From Teichococcus rhizosphaerae (GTDB taxonomy: Bacteria; Pseudomonadota; Alphaproteobacteria; Acetobacterales; Acetobacteraceae), in assembly GCF_002631185.1 (NCBI RefSeq), contig NZ_PDNU01000001.1:206992-270991 (forward strand): DNA of 64,000 nucleotides. Reading direction: 5' to 3'. The notes under the pieces are model-generated. The model worked only from the letters and a program-made list of their open reading frames with translations. It ran no database searches and had not been told where the DNA came from. The position numbers and the translations under genes are program-made. The first letter of the stretch is position 1, and every line of letters starts with the position of its first letter. Below, piece by piece: positions 20,365-30,095 of the stretch.

Positions 20365-21203
20365 CCCCCGCCATCCGCGTCGCGCGGCCCGAGGAGATGG
20401 GGCTGCTGCTCGACTGGGCGGCCGAGGAGGGGTGGAACCCCGGCCTCGCCGATGCCGCCGCCTTCCATGCCGCCGACCCTGGCGGCTTCCTGCTGGGTGA
20501 GGTGGCGGGCGAGCCCGTGGCCTGCATCGCGGCCCTGCGGCAGGGCGCGCGGCATGGCTTCATCGGCTTCTATATCGTGCGGCCGGAATGGCGCGGGAGA
20601 GGCATCGGCATCGCGCTCTGGCGGGCGGGCATGGAGCGTCTCGCCGGGCGCGTGGTGGGGCTGGATGGCGTGGTGGCGCAGCAGGCGAACTACGCGCGCT
20701 CCGGCTTCGCGCTGGCCTGGCGCAACGTGCGGTATGCCGCCGGGGCGCCGCGCGCGGTGCCGGGGGCATCGGGCAGGGTGGTGCCGGCGGCGGAGGTTCC
20801 CTTCGCAGTGCTGGCGGCGCTCGATGCGCGCGTCTTTCCGGCGCCGCGCGAGGAATTCCTGCGCGCCTGGCTGGACGCGCCGGGCCACCAGGCCCTCGCG
20901 GTGCTGGACGAGGCGGGCGCCGCGCGGGGCTTCGGCGTGCGGCGCCCCTGCCGGGAGGGCAGCAAGATCGGCCCGCTGACGGCGGCGGCGGCGCCCTTCG
21001 CGCGGGCCTTGTTCAACGCGCTGGCCGGCGATGCGCCCGGGCCGGTGTTCCTGGACCTGCCCGAGCCCAACGCGGCCGCCGTGGCGCTGGCCAGGGAGGC
21101 CGGCATGGCGCCCGTGTTCGAGACGGCGCGCATGTATGCCGGCCCCGCGCCCCGCCTGGCGGTGGGCGAGATCTTCGGCGTGGCGAGCTTCGAGCTGGGC
21201 TAG
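20361..21203 (+). CDS. Two-domain GNAT-family acetyltransferase
   Basis: 280 aa, coupled to hutF by an ATGA overlap. The N-terminal half is a GNAT fold with acetyl-CoA loop YIVRPEWRGRGIGIALW. The C-terminal half (about residues 145-275, VPFAVLAALDARVFPAPREEF and GPLTAAAAPFARALFNAL) resembles the second domain of YitH-type GNAT proteins. The substrate is unknown. It occupies the place where hutG or a transport gene is often found, so an amino-acid- or formylglutamate-related acceptor is conceivable but only from position. Confidence 0.75.
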   Translation: MTPAIRVARPEEMGLLLDWAAEEGWNPGLADAAAFHAADPGGFLLGEVAGEPVACIAALRQGARHGFIGFYIVRPEWRGRGIGIALWRAGMERLAGRVVGLDGVVAQQANYARSGFALAWRNVRYAAGAPRAVPGASGRVVPAAEVPFAVLAALDARVFPAPREEFLRAWLDAPGHQALAVLDEAGAARGFGVRRPCREGSKIGPLTAAAAPFARALFNALAGDAPGPVFLDLPEPNAAAVALAREAGMAPVFETARMYAGPAPRLAVGEIFGVASFELG

Positions 21204-21216
21204 GAGGGCCGCCGCC

Positions 21217-22242
21217 TCATCCGGCCGCGGAGACCGCCTCCGCCGCCCGCATCACCCGCAGGAAGTTGCCCGACCAGAGCAGCCCGACGGCCTCCGCGTC
21301 ATAGCCGCGGCGCAGCAGCTCGGCGGTGAGGTTGGCGCTGTCGGCCGCGCTCATCCAGCCTTCCACGCCGCCGCCGCCGTCGAAATCGGAAGACAGGCCG
21401 ACATGGGCGATGCCGATGCGCTGCACCGCGTAGTCCACATGGTCGGCGATGTCCGCCACGCGGGCGCGCACCTTGCCGTCCGGCCCTGGCCCGCGCAGGA
21501 AGCCGGGCACGGCGGTGATCTGCATCAGCCCGCCGCTGGCGCGCAGCGCGTCCATCTGCGTGTCGTCGAGGTTGCGCGGGTGGTCGCGCAGCGCGCGGAC
21601 GCAGGCATGCGTCGCCACCACCGGCGCGCGCGAGATCTCCACCGCCTGCAGCATGGCGCTCTTGGCGACGTGGCTGACATCGACGAGCAGGCCGAGCGCG
21701 TTCATCTCCGCCACCGCCTCGCGGCCGAGGCTGGAAAGGCCGCCATGCAGCACCGGCCCGTCGCCGAGATCGGGACGGGGGATGGCGCTGTCGGCCAGCA
21801 GGTTGTGGCCGTTATGGGTGAGGGTGACGTAGCAGGCGCCGAGGCCGCGCCACAGCGCCAGGCGGGACAGGTCCTCGCCCATGCCGTAGCCGTTCTCCAC
21901 CGCCAGCATCACGCCGAACTTCCCGCTTTCCCGCAGCGTCTCCAGCTCGGCCGCGCGGCTGACGATGCGGCGGTCCTCGCCGCCGGCCGTGGCGCGGATG
22001 GCGCGCAGCATCGCCTCGCAGCGCCGGGCGGCGGCCGCGTGCCCTTCCGGCGTGCGCGGTCCCTGCGGCAGGTAGGCGGCGAACACCACGGCGCGCAGCC
22101 CACCCGCCCGCATCTTCGGGAAGTCCACGCAGCGATTCGTCTCGCCGCGCGGATCGGGCGTCTCGGGCCAGGGGATGTCCACATGCGTGTCGAGCGTCAG
22201 CGTCGCGGCGTGGACGGCGGCGGGGGGCTGGATGTCGGTCAT
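21217..22242 (-). CDS. M19-family membrane-type dipeptidase
   Basis: 341-aa zinc dipeptidase of the renal dipeptidase family. Motifs seen are LDTHVDIPW (metal His-x-Asp), the bridging Glu in VMLAVENGYGMG, YVTLTHNGHN, LVDVSHVAKSAM, PVVATHACVRALRDHPRN, and VGLSSDFDGGGG. No signal peptide or lipid anchor is visible, so a cytoplasmic enzyme is likely. It is convergent with the GNAT gene and lies upstream of no other peptidase. The neighbouring peptide-type binding protein gene lies 94 bases upstream on the same strand, suggesting joint peptide import and hydrolysis. Confidence 0.88.
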   Translation of the reverse strand: MTDIQPPAAVHAATLTLDTHVDIPWPETPDPRGETNRCVDFPKMRAGGLRAVVFAAYLPQGPRTPEGHAAAARRCEAMLRAIRATAGGEDRRIVSRAAELETLRESGKFGVMLAVENGYGMGEDLSRLALWRGLGACYVTLTHNGHNLLADSAIPRPDLGDGPVLHGGLSSLGREAVAEMNALGLLVDVSHVAKSAMLQAVEISRAPVVATHACVRALRDHPRNLDDTQMDALRASGGLMQITAVPGFLRGPGPDGKVRARVADIADHVDYAVQRIGIAHVGLSSDFDGGGGVEGWMSAADSANLTAELLRRGYDAEAVGLLWSGNFLRVMRAAEAVSAAG

Positions 22243-22336
22243 GTCTCGTCCTGCGGCGGTGGCTGTCGCCGGAATCTCGGGCGGGGCGGCGGCGGCGTCA
22301 ATCGGGCCGCGCGCCGGCCAGGCCGTGGCGGTTTCC

Positions 22337-23917
22337 TCAGGCCGCCTTCTCGAGGTTCCAGAACAGGGCGATGGGGCTCGGCACGAAGCCCGAGAGCTTC
22401 GTGCTGTAGGCCTGCGGGGTGAAATACTGGCCGAGCGGCAGGAAGGGCGGCTCCTCGAAGGCGATGGCCTGCATCTGGCTGGTGATGCGGCGCTGCTCGG
22501 CGGCGTCGGCCGCGTCGAACCAGGCATCGCGCAGCGCCTCCATGCGCGGGTTGGGGCGGGTGCCGTAGAGATGCAGGTGGCTGCCGGGGTTGGAAACCCA
22601 CAGCCCCGCCCAGCCGGTGCAGTAGCAGTGCCAGTTCGCCCGCTCGGCAGAGCCCGAGGCGTTGGCGCGGCTGATCAGCGTCCCCCAGTCCACGCTCTGG
22701 TAATCGACGTTGAGGCCGATCTCGCGCAGCATCTGCTGCGCCACCGGCGACATGGCGGCGGCGGAGGAGATGTCGGTGGCCGCCATCTGGATGATGGTCT
22801 CGCCCTGGTAGCCGGCCGCCTTCACCGCCTGCCGCGCGCGCTCGATGCTGCGCTCGCCGGTGACGGCCTCCAGCCCGGCCTCGCTCGCCGCCGGCGAGCC
22901 GGGCAGGAAGGCGCCGACGCCGGTGCGGTAGAGCGAGGGGTCGTCGCCCACCAGCGACTGCATGTAGTCCACCTGCCGCAGCGCCGGGAACAGGGCGCGG
23001 CGCATCGCGGGGTTGTCGAAGGGCGGCACGCTGTCGTTCAGGCGCAGCTCGGCCCAGACGCCGATCGGGTCGATCGTCTTCACATCCAGCCCGCGCCGGC
23101 CGCGCAGCAGCGGCAGCAGGTCGGCGAGCGGCCGTTCCAGCCAGTCCACCTCGCCCGTCTGCAAGGCCGATATGGCGGTGGAAGGGTCGGGCATGATGCG
23201 CCACTCGACGCGGTCGAGCTTCGCCACCTTGCCGCCGGCCCACATGTCGGGGCGCTCGTCGCGCGGGACGTAGCTCTCGTTGCGGGTGAACACGACGGAG
23301 GCGCCGGAGACCCATTCCTCCCGCCGGAACACGAAGGGCCCGCTGCCGGTGAAGTCGGTGACGGTGGTGGTGGCGGGCGTCCGCGCCACGCGCTCGGGCA
23401 TGATGTAGCAGGCGGTGGCGCCAAGGCCGTAGAGCAGCTGATTGTAGGGCTGCTTCAGCCGGATCTCGAACTCCGTGTCGCTGGTGGCGCGCATCTCGTC
23501 GAGCTGGGCCGCGAGGCGCTTGCCGAACAGGTCGCGCTGCGACCAGCGGTGGATGGAGGCCACGCAATCGGCCGCGCGCACCGCCTCGCCATCGTGGAAG
23601 CGCAGGCCTTCGCGCAGGCGGAAGCGCCAGCGCAGCCGGTCCGCGGAAAGCTCGTGGCCCTGCGCCATCTGCGGGCGCGGCTGCAGCTTGCTGTCCAGGC
23701 CGTAGAGCTGGTCCCAGATGGCGCTGGCCGCGTTGAGCGAGATGAGGGTGCTGGATTGCAGCGCGTCCGGCGTCTGCAGGTTGGTGTGCGGCACGAAGCG
23801 CAGCGTGCGGGCGGCGGACTGCGCCAGGGCAGGGCGGCCCGGCGCGCCCGCGCCTGCTGCTACCAGCCCGGCGCCCAGTCGCAGGGCGGCGCGGCGGGGG
23901 AAGGCGGAGGCGGTCAT
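22337..23917 (-). CDS. Orphan ABC transporter substrate-binding protein, family 5 (peptide/nickel type)
   Basis: 526-aa periplasmic binding protein. The N-terminus has a twin-arginine-like signal (FPRRAALRLG, hydrophobic stretch, ALAQSA cleavage site). The mature protein shows family-5 features: LRFHDGEAVRAADCVASIHRW near residue 110 and GTGPF-like TGSGPFVFRREEW in the middle. No permease or ATPase gene is adjacent, unlike the complete set at 46-52 kb, so it must borrow a translocator or be part of a split system. The next gene downstream is an M19 dipeptidase, which suggests a peptide ligand. Confidence 0.87.
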   Translation of the reverse strand: MTASAFPRRAALRLGAGLVAAGAGAPGRPALAQSAARTLRFVPHTNLQTPDALQSSTLISLNAASAIWDQLYGLDSKLQPRPQMAQGHELSADRLRWRFRLREGLRFHDGEAVRAADCVASIHRWSQRDLFGKRLAAQLDEMRATSDTEFEIRLKQPYNQLLYGLGATACYIMPERVARTPATTTVTDFTGSGPFVFRREEWVSGASVVFTRNESYVPRDERPDMWAGGKVAKLDRVEWRIMPDPSTAISALQTGEVDWLERPLADLLPLLRGRRGLDVKTIDPIGVWAELRLNDSVPPFDNPAMRRALFPALRQVDYMQSLVGDDPSLYRTGVGAFLPGSPAASEAGLEAVTGERSIERARQAVKAAGYQGETIIQMAATDISSAAAMSPVAQQMLREIGLNVDYQSVDWGTLISRANASGSAERANWHCYCTGWAGLWVSNPGSHLHLYGTRPNPRMEALRDAWFDAADAAEQRRITSQMQAIAFEEPPFLPLGQYFTPQAYSTKLSGFVPSPIALFWNLEKAA

Positions 23918-24033
23918 GCTGTCTCTCCCTCGGCTTTCGGCTCCTGGAGCCTGGGCGCCGCCGAGGAAGGGGGCAAGCGGCACCGCGCGCCGCTCCGCCT
24001 TTCCTGATGTCGCTCCGTTGCGGAGCGGGCCCG

Positions 24034-25125
24034 TCAGCCCCGCCGGAGGGCGGCGGTGACGCGCGCCACCATCTCCGGCAGCGCTGCCGGGTCAAGCCAG
24101 CGGAAGGTGGCGACGATCGCGTTCTCCGGGTCGATCCAGATGTAGTTGCCGCCCGCCCCTTGCGCGAAGAAGCTGGCGCGGCTGGCGCCCGGATAGCGGC
24201 CCTGGCCGTTCAGCCACCACAGCAGCCCGTAATCGGCGTTCAGGCGGCAGGGGGTGGTGCAGGCGGCAACCCACCCCTCGGGCAGCACGCGGCGGCCTTC
24301 CCACACGCCGTCCCCCAGCATCAGCAGGCCGATGCGCGCCTGGTCCTCGGCATGGGTGAAGACGCCGCCGCCCCAGTGCCCGCCACCCGAGACGGACTGG
24401 ACGCGGCGGCCGCCGATCTCGACGAAGCTGGTGCGATAGCCTTCCCAGCGCATCTCGCCGCTGCCGCCGATCGGCGCCATGATGCGCTCGGCGAACACCT
24501 CGGGCAGCGGGCGGCGGAAGCGGTGCAGCAGCGCCAGGGACAGGGCGTTCACCCGCACGTCGTTGTATTCCCAGTAGGTGCCGGGCGCCTTCAGGGGGCG
24601 CTCATGGCCCTTGGGGCCGCTGCCCTCGCGCTTCAGGTCGCGGCCGCGGTCGATGCGGTCGGCCTTGCCGAAGAGGGTGCCCTCCCACTCGCTGGTCTGG
24701 TCCAGCAGCATCCGCCAGGTGACGGCGCCGTTGCGCGGCCCGGTGAAGGCCGGGTCGTCCACGCTGGCGGCGACGGGGGCGTCGAGGCTGTCGATCAGGC
24801 CGTCGCCCAGGGCGAGGCCGGCCAGCAGCGCGAGGTAGCTCTTGGCCACGCTGAAGGTCATGTCCACCTGCCGCGTGTCGCCCCAGCGCGCCACCAGCGC
24901 GCCCTGGCGCAGGATCAGCCCGTTCGGCGCGCCGCGCGGGGCGGTGTTGCCCAGCACCTCGTTATCCGGCGCCGGCTCGAAATAGCCGCTCTCCAGATGC
25001 GCCAGGATGTCGCGCGGGAAGGGGCTCTCATGCGCCGTGGCGAAGGTGACGGCCGCGCCGAGGGCGTCGGGGTCGAAGCCGGTCTCGGCCGGGCTCCGGG
25101 TGGGGAAGGGGAGGTTCGATTCCAT
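24034..25125 (-). CDS. Serine hydrolase, beta-lactamase/class C fold (EstB-like)
   Basis: 363-aa protein with the penicillin-binding motifs of the family: Ser-x-x-Lys as FSVAKSYLALL, Tyr-x-Asn-like as YWEYNDVRVN, and a late HxG-type region (GGHWGGGVFTH, AQGAGGNYIWID). No signal peptide is evident. Members include esterases, D-aminopeptidases and 6-aminohexanoate-dimer hydrolases; the DQTSEWEG/ YNDVRVN arrangement fits the last group loosely. Actual beta-lactam resistance is unlikely. It is divergent from msrA with a 112-base gap and shares no obvious operon. Confidence 0.8.
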   Translation of the reverse strand: MESNLPFPTRSPAETGFDPDALGAAVTFATAHESPFPRDILAHLESGYFEPAPDNEVLGNTAPRGAPNGLILRQGALVARWGDTRQVDMTFSVAKSYLALLAGLALGDGLIDSLDAPVAASVDDPAFTGPRNGAVTWRMLLDQTSEWEGTLFGKADRIDRGRDLKREGSGPKGHERPLKAPGTYWEYNDVRVNALSLALLHRFRRPLPEVFAERIMAPIGGSGEMRWEGYRTSFVEIGGRRVQSVSGGGHWGGGVFTHAEDQARIGLLMLGDGVWEGRRVLPEGWVAACTTPCRLNADYGLLWWLNGQGRYPGASRASFFAQGAGGNYIWIDPENAIVATFRWLDPAALPEMVARVTAALRRG

Positions 25126-25237
25126 GGCGGCGACGGTGGCGCCGCCAGCAGGCCCGCGCAAGCACCCCGCCGGAGGGGTGCGCGGCGAACAGGGCGACAC
25201 CATCTCTGCGCCAGCATCCCGTATCGAGGAGAGATCC

Positions 25238-25795
25238 ATGCCCGACCAAGCCCCGCGGGAGACCGCCATCCTGGGTGGCGGCTGCTTCTGGTGCATCGAT
25301 GCCGCCTATCGCGAGCTGACCGGCGTGACCGAGGTGGTTTCCGGCTATGCCGGCGGCCATGTCGTGAACCCGACCTATGAGCAGGTCTGCGGCAAGCGCA
25401 CCGGCCATGCCGAGGTGGTGAAGGTGGTGTTCGACCCCGCCGTCATCTCCTATGCCGACATCCTGCGCGTCTTCTTCACCCTGCACGACCCGACGACGAA
25501 GGACCGGCAGGGCGCCGATGTCGGCCCGCAATACCGCAGCATCATCCTCACGACCTCCGAGGCGCAGGCCGGGACGGCGCGCGGGGTGATGGCGGAGATC
25601 GAGGCGGCGGGCCTGTGGCCGGCCCCGCTGGTGACGGAGCTGGAGCCCGCCGGCACCTTCTGGCCGGCCGAGGCGGAACACCAGGACTACTTCGCGCGCA
25701 ACCCGTGGTCCGGCTATTGCCGCGTGGTGGTGGCGCCCAAGGTGGCCAAGTTCCGCAAGAACTTCGCCAGCCGGCTGAAGAGCCGCGCCGCCTGA
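25238..25795 (+). CDS. msrA: Peptide methionine sulfoxide reductase A
   Basis: Reduces methionine-S-sulfoxide in proteins and free methionine. 185 aa. The catalytic motif GCFWC (Cys16, Cys19) is near the N-terminus, followed by the EVVSGYAGG block, YEQVCGKRTGHAEVVKV with another conserved Cys, and DRQGADVGPQYRS and AEAEHQDYF near the active site. The start follows a GAGGAGA Shine-Dalgarno. It is preceded by a divergent serine hydrolase and followed by a GC hairpin. Confidence 0.96.
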   Translation: MPDQAPRETAILGGGCFWCIDAAYRELTGVTEVVSGYAGGHVVNPTYEQVCGKRTGHAEVVKVVFDPAVISYADILRVFFTLHDPTTKDRQGADVGPQYRSIILTTSEAQAGTARGVMAEIEAAGLWPAPLVTELEPAGTFWPAEAEHQDYFARNPWSGYCRVVVAPKVAKFRKNFASRLKSRAA

Positions 25796-25841
25796 ACAAG
25801 GCCCGCCCGGGCACGCGCCGCACAGCCCTGGCGCGCCCGAA

Positions 25842-25868
25842 GCCCCGCCCGCCAATGCGCGGCGGGGC
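25842..25868 (+). terminator. GC hairpin downstream of msrA
   Basis: An 8-bp stem GCCCCGCC/GGCGGGGC with an 11-base loop lies about 47 bases after the msrA stop. Only a short CTTG follows, so termination would be weak without help. Confidence 0.35.
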
Positions 25869-25936
25869 CTTGCGCTGCCCAGGATGATCAATGGCTTGGT
25901 GGGTGCCCTGGCGGGCCTCTGCGGCCTCGCGGGCCG

Positions 25937-26027
25937 TGGCGGATGGGGTGGGATTCGAACCCACGATACCCTTTTGAGGTATACACACTTTCCAGGCGTG
26001 CGCCTTCGACCGCTCGGCCACCCATCC
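25937..26027 (-). tRNA. tRNA-Ser (anticodon GGA)
   Basis: Read on the minus strand the cloverleaf is complete: 7-bp acceptor stem (GGATGGG/CCCATCC), D-arm GCCGAGCGGTCGAAGGC, anticodon loop CTGGAAA, a long variable arm typical of class II serine tRNA, T-arm with TTCGAAT, discriminator G and an encoded CCA. It reads UCC and UCU codons. Confidence 0.95.
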
Positions 26028-26040
26028 AGCGCAGGGCGGC

Positions 26041-26068
26041 GGTATAGCAGCCTTTTTGCGCCCGGCAA
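26041..26068 (-). promoter_or_regulatory. Putative tRNA-Ser promoter
   Basis: On the minus strand TTGCCG and TATACC are separated by 16 bases, with the -10 ending 13 bases before the mature 5' end of the tRNA. Each hexamer matches consensus at 4 positions. Confidence 0.4.
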
Positions 26069-26199
26069 GGGGCGAGATGCGGTTTTGCCGCCAGCCAGGC
26101 CCCAGCTCCGCAAGTGACAGAAGATTTTCCGAGAGCCGCACCGCTCCACGGGGGGCATTTGCGGACCCGGCGGGGGGCGGCGCGGCGAGATACGCGCTG

Positions 26200-26225
26200 A
26201 ACGCGGGAAGGACCCGCGTTTTTTT
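26200..26225 (+). terminator. Strong intrinsic terminator on the plus strand with no obvious gene to end
   Basis: An 8-bp stem (AACGCGGG/CCCGCGTT) with the loop AAGGA runs straight into seven T, the most classical terminator in the window. The nearest plus-strand coding region upstream (msrA) ended about 400 bases earlier, beyond the antisense of tRNA-Ser. The 319-base stretch from the tRNA to speD holds no convincing gene. It could end a small RNA, msrA read-through, or act as an attenuator ahead of speD. Confidence 0.75.
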
Positions 26226-26346
26226 CGGCCTCAAAGTCCCGATTTCTGTTGCGGGGGCACCCCCCCATGCCCCATATGCGCCGCCGTTGACCTGATCGAT
26301 CCACGATCACCCTGGTCATCTTCTGGTGGGAAGGAGCCCTCAAACC

Positions 26347-26799
26347 ATGGACGCTCTCGTTTCTCCGCTGGGGATGGTTTCGGATTGCAGCCCGAGCGAA
26401 GCCCAGTCTGTTGATATCCGCGGCGAGGCGAAGGACCACTTCGTCGAGCGCGACGGTGTGCGCTTTGCCGGCACGCATCTGATCGTCGATCTGTGGGGCG
26501 CCACGAATCTCGACGACCCCGCGCACATCGATTCCGTTCTGCGCGAGGCCGCCATCGAGACCGGCGCGACCATCCTGCACGGTCACTTCCATCACTTCGC
26601 TCCGGACGGCGTTTCCGGCGTGCTGGTGCTGGCCGAGAGCCACATCTCGATCCACACCTGGCCGGAGCGCGCCTACGCGGCGCTCGACATCTTCGTCTGC
26701 GGCATCTGCAACCCCTACAAGGCGGTGCCGATCCTGAAGAAGGGCTTTGGCCCGGAGCGCGTGCAGCTTGCCGAGCACAAGCGCGGCCTGATCGGCTGA
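26347..26799 (+). CDS. speD: S-adenosylmethionine decarboxylase proenzyme (SpeH-type, short form)
   Basis: Makes decarboxylated SAM, the aminopropyl donor for spermidine. 150 aa. The pyruvoyl cofactor arises by self-cleavage between Glu97 and Ser98 in LAESHISIHTWPE; the active-site HGHFHHFAPDGVSGV and the acid/base Cys in DIFVCGICNP are intact. The N-terminal ~25 residues are less conserved than the core. An AAGGAG Shine-Dalgarno supports the start. It is followed after 83 bases by speE, the enzyme using its product. Confidence 0.95.
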   Translation: MDALVSPLGMVSDCSPSEAQSVDIRGEAKDHFVERDGVRFAGTHLIVDLWGATNLDDPAHIDSVLREAAIETGATILHGHFHHFAPDGVSGVLVLAESHISIHTWPERAYAALDIFVCGICNPYKAVPILKKGFGPERVQLAEHKRGLIG

Positions 26800-26823
26800 C
26801 ACCAGCCTTTCACGTGACGAGGC

Positions 26824-26851
26824 GGGGGCGGGGTCTCACGATCCCGCCCCC
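26824..26851 (+). terminator. GC-rich hairpin between speD and speE
   Basis: A 9-bp stem (GGGGGCGGG/CCCGCCCCC) encloses a loop of about 9 bases, followed by TTCTTGCGTTT. It could be a partial terminator that sets the speD:speE ratio, or an RNA-stability element. It ends about 30 bases before the speE start. Confidence 0.45.
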
Positions 26852-26882
26852 TTCTTGCGTTTCCCGACCGAGGAACTTCTCC

Positions 26883-27752
26883 ATGCCGACCGATTCTTGG
26901 GTGAACGAGACGCTCTACGCCGAGTGGGGCCAGCGCTTCCTGGTGAAGCGCGAGCTGGCCCGCGTGCAGAGCGACTTCCAGGACATCATGCTGTTCGAGA
27001 GCTACAGCCACGGGCGCGTCATGCTGCTCGACGGCGTGGTGCAGATCACCGAGAAGGACGAGTTCGTCTATCAGGAGATGCTGACCCATGTGCCGCTGCT
27101 GGCGCATGGCGACGCGAAGCGGGTGCTGATCATCGGCGCCGGCGACGGCGGCGTGCTGAAGCGCGTGCTGCAGCACCGCAACGTCGAGAAGGCCGTCATG
27201 GTCGAGATCGACGGCGAGGTGATCCGCCTCTGCAAGGAGCACATGCCCGACATCGCCGGCGACGCCTGGAACGATCCGCGCGCCGAGGTGATCGTGGGCG
27301 ACGGCATCGACTATGTGCGCAAGGCCGAGGCCGGCAGCTTCGACGTGGTGATCGTCGATTCGACCGACCCGATCGGCGTCGGCGAGGTGCTGTTCACCGA
27401 CGAGTTCTATGCCAACGCCGCGCGCCTGCTCTCCGGGCGGGGGCTGATCGTCAACCAGTGCGGCGTGCCGGCCATGCAGGCGGAGGAGCTGGCCGAGACC
27501 AGCCTGCGCCGCGGCAAGGTCTTCCCCGACATCTGGGCCTATGTGGCCGCGGTGCCGACCTATGTCGGCGGCTTCATGACGCTGGGCTGGGCGGCGAAGG
27601 ACGCGACGCTGCGCCAGGTGGACACCGCCACCATCCGCGCCCGCGCCGAGGCCGCCGGCATCCTGGGCGCCACCGGATACTGGACGCCCGAGATCCACAC
27701 CGGCGCCTTCAACCTGCCGCCCTACATCAGCAAGCATCTGCCGCAGGGTTGA
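26883..27752 (+). CDS. speE: Spermidine synthase
   Basis: Transfers the aminopropyl group of decarboxylated SAM to putrescine. 289 aa. Family blocks seen are LFESYSHGRVMLLDGVVQITEKDEF cut short here as DGVVQITEKDEF, the nucleotide-binding VLIIGAGDGGVLKRVL, MVEIDGEVI, and the catalytic Asp region in VVIVDSTDPIG, then YVGGFMTLGWAAK. The ATG follows a GAGGAA-type site. It is the second gene of a two-gene spermidine module; the supplier of putrescine is not in this window. Confidence 0.95.
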   Translation: MPTDSWVNETLYAEWGQRFLVKRELARVQSDFQDIMLFESYSHGRVMLLDGVVQITEKDEFVYQEMLTHVPLLAHGDAKRVLIIGAGDGGVLKRVLQHRNVEKAVMVEIDGEVIRLCKEHMPDIAGDAWNDPRAEVIVGDGIDYVRKAEAGSFDVVIVDSTDPIGVGEVLFTDEFYANAARLLSGRGLIVNQCGVPAMQAEELAETSLRRGKVFPDIWAYVAAVPTYVGGFMTLGWAAKDATLRQVDTATIRARAEAAGILGATGYWTPEIHTGAFNLPPYISKHLPQG

Positions 27753-27762
27753 TGCCGGACGG

Positions 27763-27791
27763 GAAGGGGGAGAGCGGCGGCTTCCCCCTTC
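27763..27791. terminator. Hairpin between speE and the convergent small gene
   Basis: A 9-bp stem (GAAGGGGGA/TCCCCCTTC) with an 11-base loop begins 10 bases after the speE stop and ends 17 bases before the stop of the opposite gene, so it can serve both. There is no long T-run. Confidence 0.45.
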
Positions 27792-27807
27792 GCGGTTTCG
27801 CGTTGCC

Positions 27808-28044
27808 TCACAGGAGGCGCTGCAGCCGCTCCACCCGCGCGAGCAGGCGGCGCAGCGCCAGCCTGGCCTCGTCCTGCCGGGCGGCGGGCAGGGAAAGCGT
27901 GGCGGCGCAGAGGGCGGTGATCTCGGCATCCAGGCCCTCCAGATCGACGGCCCGGCCGCCGCTGGCCAGCGCCTCGGCTAGCGTCAGCGTCGCTTCCGTC
28001 GATTCGAGGGCGGCCATCAGGGCGGGCAGGGGCGTGGCGGGCAT
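27808..28044 (-). CDS. Small hypothetical helical protein (78 aa)
   Basis: I do not recognise the family. The protein is Ala/Leu-rich with heptad-like spacing (LDAEITALCAATLSL, LALRRLLARVERLQRLL), so it should be mostly helical and may form a coiled coil. The ATG opens 114 bases from a divergent second small gene. Export chaperones and secretion-linked proteins of this size and pattern exist, but no motif allows that call. Codon third positions are GC-rich like its neighbours, supporting real coding. Confidence 0.55.
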   Translation of the reverse strand: MPATPLPALMAALESTEATLTLAEALASGGRAVDLEGLDAEITALCAATLSLPAARQDEARLALRRLLARVERLQRLL

Positions 28045-28158
28045 GTGGAAAGGCTAGCGCGGCCTTTCTTACCGGAATCTGCAAGACGTGCCGCCCTAAC
28101 GAAATCCTCACCTCCCGGCTGCCATCCTGCCGTCTCCCACCGCGCGCACGGAGGCACC

Positions 28159-28434
28159 ATGGAGATCAACGAGGCGCTGGACACCTGCCTGGCCGGCATG
28201 CTGGCGCCGTCGGAGCGGCTGCTCGCCCTCGCCAGCCAGCTCTCCCGGCGGAAAGATCCGGCGCCCGCGGCCGGCGCCGGACAGATCCCGCCCACATCCT
28301 TTCGCGGCCTGGAGGGGGTGGACGGCACGCCGCCGCCCGCCGGCGTCGCCGCGCGCAACCGCCTGGTGCTGGGCAATGCCCGCGCCACCCTGCGGCAGGC
28401 GCTGGAGCAAACAGGCGGCCAGCGAAAAGCCTGA
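28159..28434 (+). CDS. Small hypothetical protein (91 aa)
   Basis: Unrecognised. A good Shine-Dalgarno (GGAGG, 5 bases before ATG) supports translation. The N-terminal third (EALDTCLAGMLAPSERLLALASQLS) looks helical. The middle is Pro/Gly-rich and probably disordered, and the C-terminal third (RNRLVLGNARATLRQALEQ) is again helical. It lies 34 bases upstream of the hybrid kinase on the same strand, so the two may be co-expressed. Confidence 0.6.
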   Translation: MEINEALDTCLAGMLAPSERLLALASQLSRRKDPAPAAGAGQIPPTSFRGLEGVDGTPPPAGVAARNRLVLGNARATLRQALEQTGGQRKA

Positions 28435-28468
28435 CATCACGGGTTCGTGATGATAGGGTTCAAGGGTC

Positions 28469-30080
<1,612 letters not shown>

Positions 30081-30082
<2 letters not shown>

Positions 30083-30095
30083 ACATATAGCGAAC
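30081..30095. promoter_or_regulatory. LexA (SOS) box upstream of recA
   Basis: GAAC, seven bases, GAAC: an exact match to the alphaproteobacterial LexA direct-repeat site (GTTC-N7-GTTC on the other strand). It begins inside the stop codon of the upstream kinase gene and overlaps a TATAGC -10-like element (30086-30091), with TTGCGA about 19 bases before it. Repression by LexA there would block recA until DNA damage. It sits 134 bases before the recA ATG. Confidence 0.85.

Noticed and set aside
24034..25125. Beta-lactamase (antibiotic resistance) call for the serine hydrolase.
   Set aside because: Only the general fold motifs are present and no signal peptide is seen, so an esterase or amide hydrolase is more probable.
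26028..26346. SAM or polyamine riboswitch before speD.
   Set aside because: Only a terminator and short hairpins are visible; no conserved aptamer sequence could be recognised by eye.
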